Assembly (NCBI GenBank): GCA_946887085.1
Contig: CAMPKG010000161.1
Span: 1-7,720, forward strand
Reading direction: 5' to 3'
Length of the DNA: 7,720 nucleotides
DNA from: an uncultured Sphingobacteriales bacterium
Lineage (GTDB): Bacteria > Bacteroidota > Bacteroidia > Chitinophagales > Chitinophagaceae
Part shown: positions 5,791-7,720 of the stretch, one piece after another
Position numbering within the stretch: the first letter of the stretch is position 1
Layout: every line of letters begins with the position of its first letter
Notes under the pieces: generated by a model
What the model was told of the DNA's origin: nothing
The model's input: only the letters and a program-made list of their open reading frames with translations
Databases searched by the model: none
Program-made: the position numbers and the translations under genes

Positions 5791-6738
5791 ATGATCCGGT
5801 CAATATTATTGTTGGCATTTCTGTTGCCTTGCATAACTGCCAAGGCGCAAAAGATCCGTTTTACAGATAGTACCAACGTTTGGCATGAGTCAGGTTGGAG
5901 CCAATCCGGAAGCGGGGGAACGCATTATAGTTTCTTACACAGGTATCATTATAACGGGGACACAATGATAAATGGGTATCACTACCGGAAGCTATTTGAT
6001 GATTATAAATACGTGGGTATTGCGCAGTCGGGTAAGTCTTTGGACAAGATAGGATATGTGAGAGAGGATACGCTCACCGGCAGAGTTTATATAATGGGTC
6101 TTGGAGGGGTGATGGTTGACAGCCTGGTATTGGATTATAATATTACTGTTGGCGATACCGTCCATAATAACCCTAATTTTTACCCCCGTTATCTCAGTAA
6201 GGTTAGCGGTGTCGATTCTGCGTTAATAAACGGTGTTTATCATAAGGTGTGGGAACTAAAGTTTTGCGATACCCTTGGTGTCTTAAAGGAAACCTATCAC
6301 TATGTTGAAGGTATTGGCGATATATTTGGCATGTCACATGCGTGGGTTGGAGCACCGTATCATCCGGCTTTTTATCACCATCGGTTACGTTGTTATAACA
6401 ACAATGGAATCCAGCCGGTGCTTCCTCAGAAAATAGATGATTTTGATAACCAGGCCGTTTGTATTGTAAATGTTGATGAAGTTGCCATAACAGGTGGTGG
6501 CCCGATCAAAATAATACCGCACCCCGCTAATTCGTCTGGTTACCTGCAATTCCCCCGCGCGTTCTCGGGTTCAATAGTCATCTTAAACCAATTGGGGCAA
6601 GTAATTATTTCCGATAGGGTATATAATGCTGATAAATGGAAGCTTGATGGGAAAATACCCGCACATGGTCTGTATATCTATAGTATAACAGATGATAAAA
6701 CAGGAGAGCACCGGTTAGGGAAATTTATCTATCTATAG
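5791..6738 (+). CDS. Secreted T9SS type A sorting-domain protein, tandem paralogue 2
   Basis: This is a diverged copy of the preceding gene with exactly the same length, 315 residues. The signal peptide covers 1-19 (LLLAFLLPCITAKA) and is cleaved before Q20. QKIRFTDSTNVW follows directly (20-31), then YHYNGDTMING (52-62), REDT (91-94), DYNITVGDT (115-123), YHYVEGIG (169-176), and C201/C224 around FDNQ (218-221). IPHPAN (242-247), LNQLGQV and DKWKLDGKIPAHGLYIYSIT (281-300) lead to the terminal GKFIYL. From residue 216 to the end the two paralogues align without gaps, with about 54 of 100 positions identical by hand count; the central region is much more diverged. The gene starts 16 bases after its neighbour's stop and ends right at the hairpin at 6739, consistent with a two-gene operon. 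The function is unknown; a paired or alternating surface component is possible. Confidence 0.9.
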   Translation: MIRSILLLAFLLPCITAKAQKIRFTDSTNVWHESGWSQSGSGGTHYSFLHRYHYNGDTMINGYHYRKLFDDYKYVGIAQSGKSLDKIGYVREDTLTGRVYIMGLGGVMVDSLVLDYNITVGDTVHNNPNFYPRYLSKVSGVDSALINGVYHKVWELKFCDTLGVLKETYHYVEGIGDIFGMSHAWVGAPYHPAFYHHRLRCYNNNGIQPVLPQKIDDFDNQAVCIVNVDEVAITGGGPIKIIPHPANSSGYLQFPRAFSGSIVILNQLGQVIISDRVYNADKWKLDGKIPAHGLYIYSITDDKTGEHRLGKFIYL

Positions 6739-6769
6739 TAACAAAGCCCGCATGTTGCGGGCTTTGTTA
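6739..6769. terminator. Bidirectional hairpin terminator overlapping the ligD stop
   Basis: The arms 6739-6752 (TAACAAAGCCCGCA) and 6756-6769 form a perfect 14-bp stem with a three-base loop. The 3' arm in either direction ends GGGCTTTGTTA, the usual GC stem running into a U-rich tail. The stem begins immediately after the TAG of the rightward gene and contains the TAA stop of the leftward gene at 6769-6767. One compact element therefore ends both converging units. Confidence 0.88.
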
Positions 6770-7720
6770 TTCCATCAGCTTTTTGATTGCTTTCAACATA
6801 TCGATGCCCTTGCCCAGCACCGGGGCAAAAAGGTCGCCCTTCTTCTCTATGCGCTTGAAGATATTCTCAATGTTGAAATCAGTAGGATGTAATCCTTTCT
6901 TCACTTCTTTCCACTCGAGTGGGGTAGATACCGGTGCGCCGGGCTTCGGCCTTAAGCTGTACACGCTGCTCAATGTTTGTCCGCGCCTGTTCTGCAGATA
7001 GTCAATGTAAATATGGTTCTTGCCGCGTTTGTTCAGCGAACGCTCTAGTGTTGTGAAATCCGGAATCTGCTCCTGCGCAAACTGCGCAATGGTCTCGGCA
7101 AATTGCTTCGCTTCTTCATAACTATATTTTGCACCGAGCGGAACATAGATATGCAGCCCCGTAGAGCCCGATGTCTTACAATAGCCATCTATGCCTGCCT
7201 TACCGAGTACCTCTTTTATCACCAGCGCGCAGTCTATCACCTGGTCAAAAGTATTGTTGTCGGATGGGTCTATGTCCATTACAAAATAATCCGGGTTGTC
7301 AGGGTTTTTGACAGTAGAATTCCATGGATTGATCTCTATGCAGCCGAGGTTGGCGATGTACAGAAGTGATGGCTTGTCATTACACACAAGGTAGTCGATG
7401 GTCTTGTTTGCGCTGTCCGACCAAACGGGGAAGGTCTCCATCCAGTCGGGCGCATTTTCTCCGGCGTCTTTGTGATAGAAAGCGCCACCCTTAATACCAT
7501 TAGGTGTGCGCATCAGCGACTGTGGCCTTCCTTTCAGGTATTTTATCATATGCCTGGCCATTTCGCTGTAGTATTCGATCATATCGCCTTTGGTATATCC
7601 TTCATCGGGCCAGTACACTTTGTCGAGGTTGCTCAGTGACAGTTTCTTACCACTGATGATAGTTGTATTTTCCATTTTGCCATTTTGTGTTGTCAATGGT
7701 TCCTTTTTCTCTTTTGCTAC
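6767..7720 (-). CDS. ligD: LigD-type NHEJ polymerase (PolDom), C-terminal part; runs off right edge
   Basis: This is a primase-polymerase (AEP superfamily) domain of bacterial non-homologous end joining. With Ku, it fills in and extends broken ends before ligation. Residues below are numbered from the TTG at 7696. Family blocks are LSNLDKVYWPDEGYTKGD (21-38), GRPQSLMRTPNGIKG (56-70), FVMDIDPSD (138-146, catalytic metal ligands D141 and D143), KTSGSTGLHIYVPL (174-187, H182), IDYLQNRRGQT (231-241, third acidic residue D232), and YSLRPKPGAPVSTPLEWKEV (246-265). No ATG opens the frame: the first possible start inside the window is TTG at 7696-7694. The frame continues through VAKEKKEP to the edge without a stop. 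This hydrophilic Lys/Glu-rich stretch looks like an interdomain linker, so the gene is most likely a full DNA ligase D (phosphoesterase-ligase-polymerase) whose ligase part lies outside. A stand-alone polymerase of about 300 residues is the alternative. Confidence 0.9.
   Translation of the reverse strand, partial: VAKEKKEPLTTQNGKMENTTIISGKKLSLSNLDKVYWPDEGYTKGDMIEYYSEMARHMIKYLKGRPQSLMRTPNGIKGGAFYHKDAGENAPDWMETFPVWSDSANKTIDYLVCNDKPSLLYIANLGCIEINPWNSTVKNPDNPDYFVMDIDPSDNNTFDQVIDCALVIKEVLGKAGIDGYCKTSGSTGLHIYVPLGAKYSYEEAKQFAETIAQFAQEQIPDFTTLERSLNKRGKNHIYIDYLQNRRGQTLSSVYSLRPKPGAPVSTPLEWKEVKKGLHPTDFNIENIFKRIEKKGDLFAPVLGKGIDMLKAIKKLME

Noticed and set aside
5791..5850. Lipoprotein signal at Cys14 of tandem paralogue 2
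   Set aside because: The residues before Cys are L-L-P. Pro at -1 does not fit a lipobox, and the Sec signal peptidase I site AKA|Q fits better and is shared with the paralogue.
6783..7369. Plus-strand frames antisense to the LigD polymerase domain
   Set aside because: The conserved protein is on the minus strand with catalytic motifs intact; these frames have no supporting features.

Overview
The window reads as chromosomal DNA of a Bacteroidota bacterium, most likely of the Chitinophagaceae type. The evidence is: three secreted proteins with Bacteroidota-style type IX secretion (T9SS) C-terminal sorting domains; promoter boxes of the Bacteroidota form TTG-N19-TAnnTTTG (an exact match upstream of rpsL); start codons preceded by A/T-rich leaders rather than Shine-Dalgarno sequences; and three signal peptides that all end in Ala|Gln, as the Bacteroidota 'Q-rule' predicts. 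The family-level placement is an impression, not a proof.

Layout, left to right. (1) Positions 1-148 hold the 5' end of an unidentified leftward gene. (2) recA is leftward (351-1346) with its own hairpin terminator at 296-327. Upstream lie a Bacteroidota -7 box and a perfect-armed inverted repeat, TGCAC-N4-GTGCA, at 1402-1415, proposed here as a LexA/SOS operator. (3) A rightward 597-residue secreted protein (1660-3453) combines beta-propeller-like repeats with a T9SS sorting domain. (4) It converges on the leftward ribosomal protein pair rpsL-rpsG (4430 to 3547). The two transcription units share an intrinsic terminator at 3477-3513, next to a second overlapping hairpin. No fusA follows rpsG. 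(5) A 396-base divergent spacer (4431-4826) carries the rpsL promoter and a G-rich stretch. (6) Two tandem rightward genes of identical length (4827-5774 and 5791-6738, 315 codons each, 16 bases apart) encode diverged paralogous secreted T9SS proteins of unknown function. (7) A 14-bp perfect hairpin (6739-6769) separates them from a leftward LigD-type polymerase domain (6767 to the right edge). Its frame stays open to the edge, so it is probably the C-terminal part of a full DNA ligase D.

The genes do not form one pathway. recA (homologous recombination and SOS) and the LigD polymerase domain (non-homologous end joining) both belong to DNA break repair but are separate units. rpsL-rpsG is housekeeping translation. 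The three T9SS cargo proteins are accessory secreted or surface proteins. No mobile element, CRISPR array, tRNA or rRNA was recognised. The points that deserve most attention are the putative SOS operator at recA, the tandem uncharacterised T9SS paralogues, and the overlapping hairpins downstream of rpsG.
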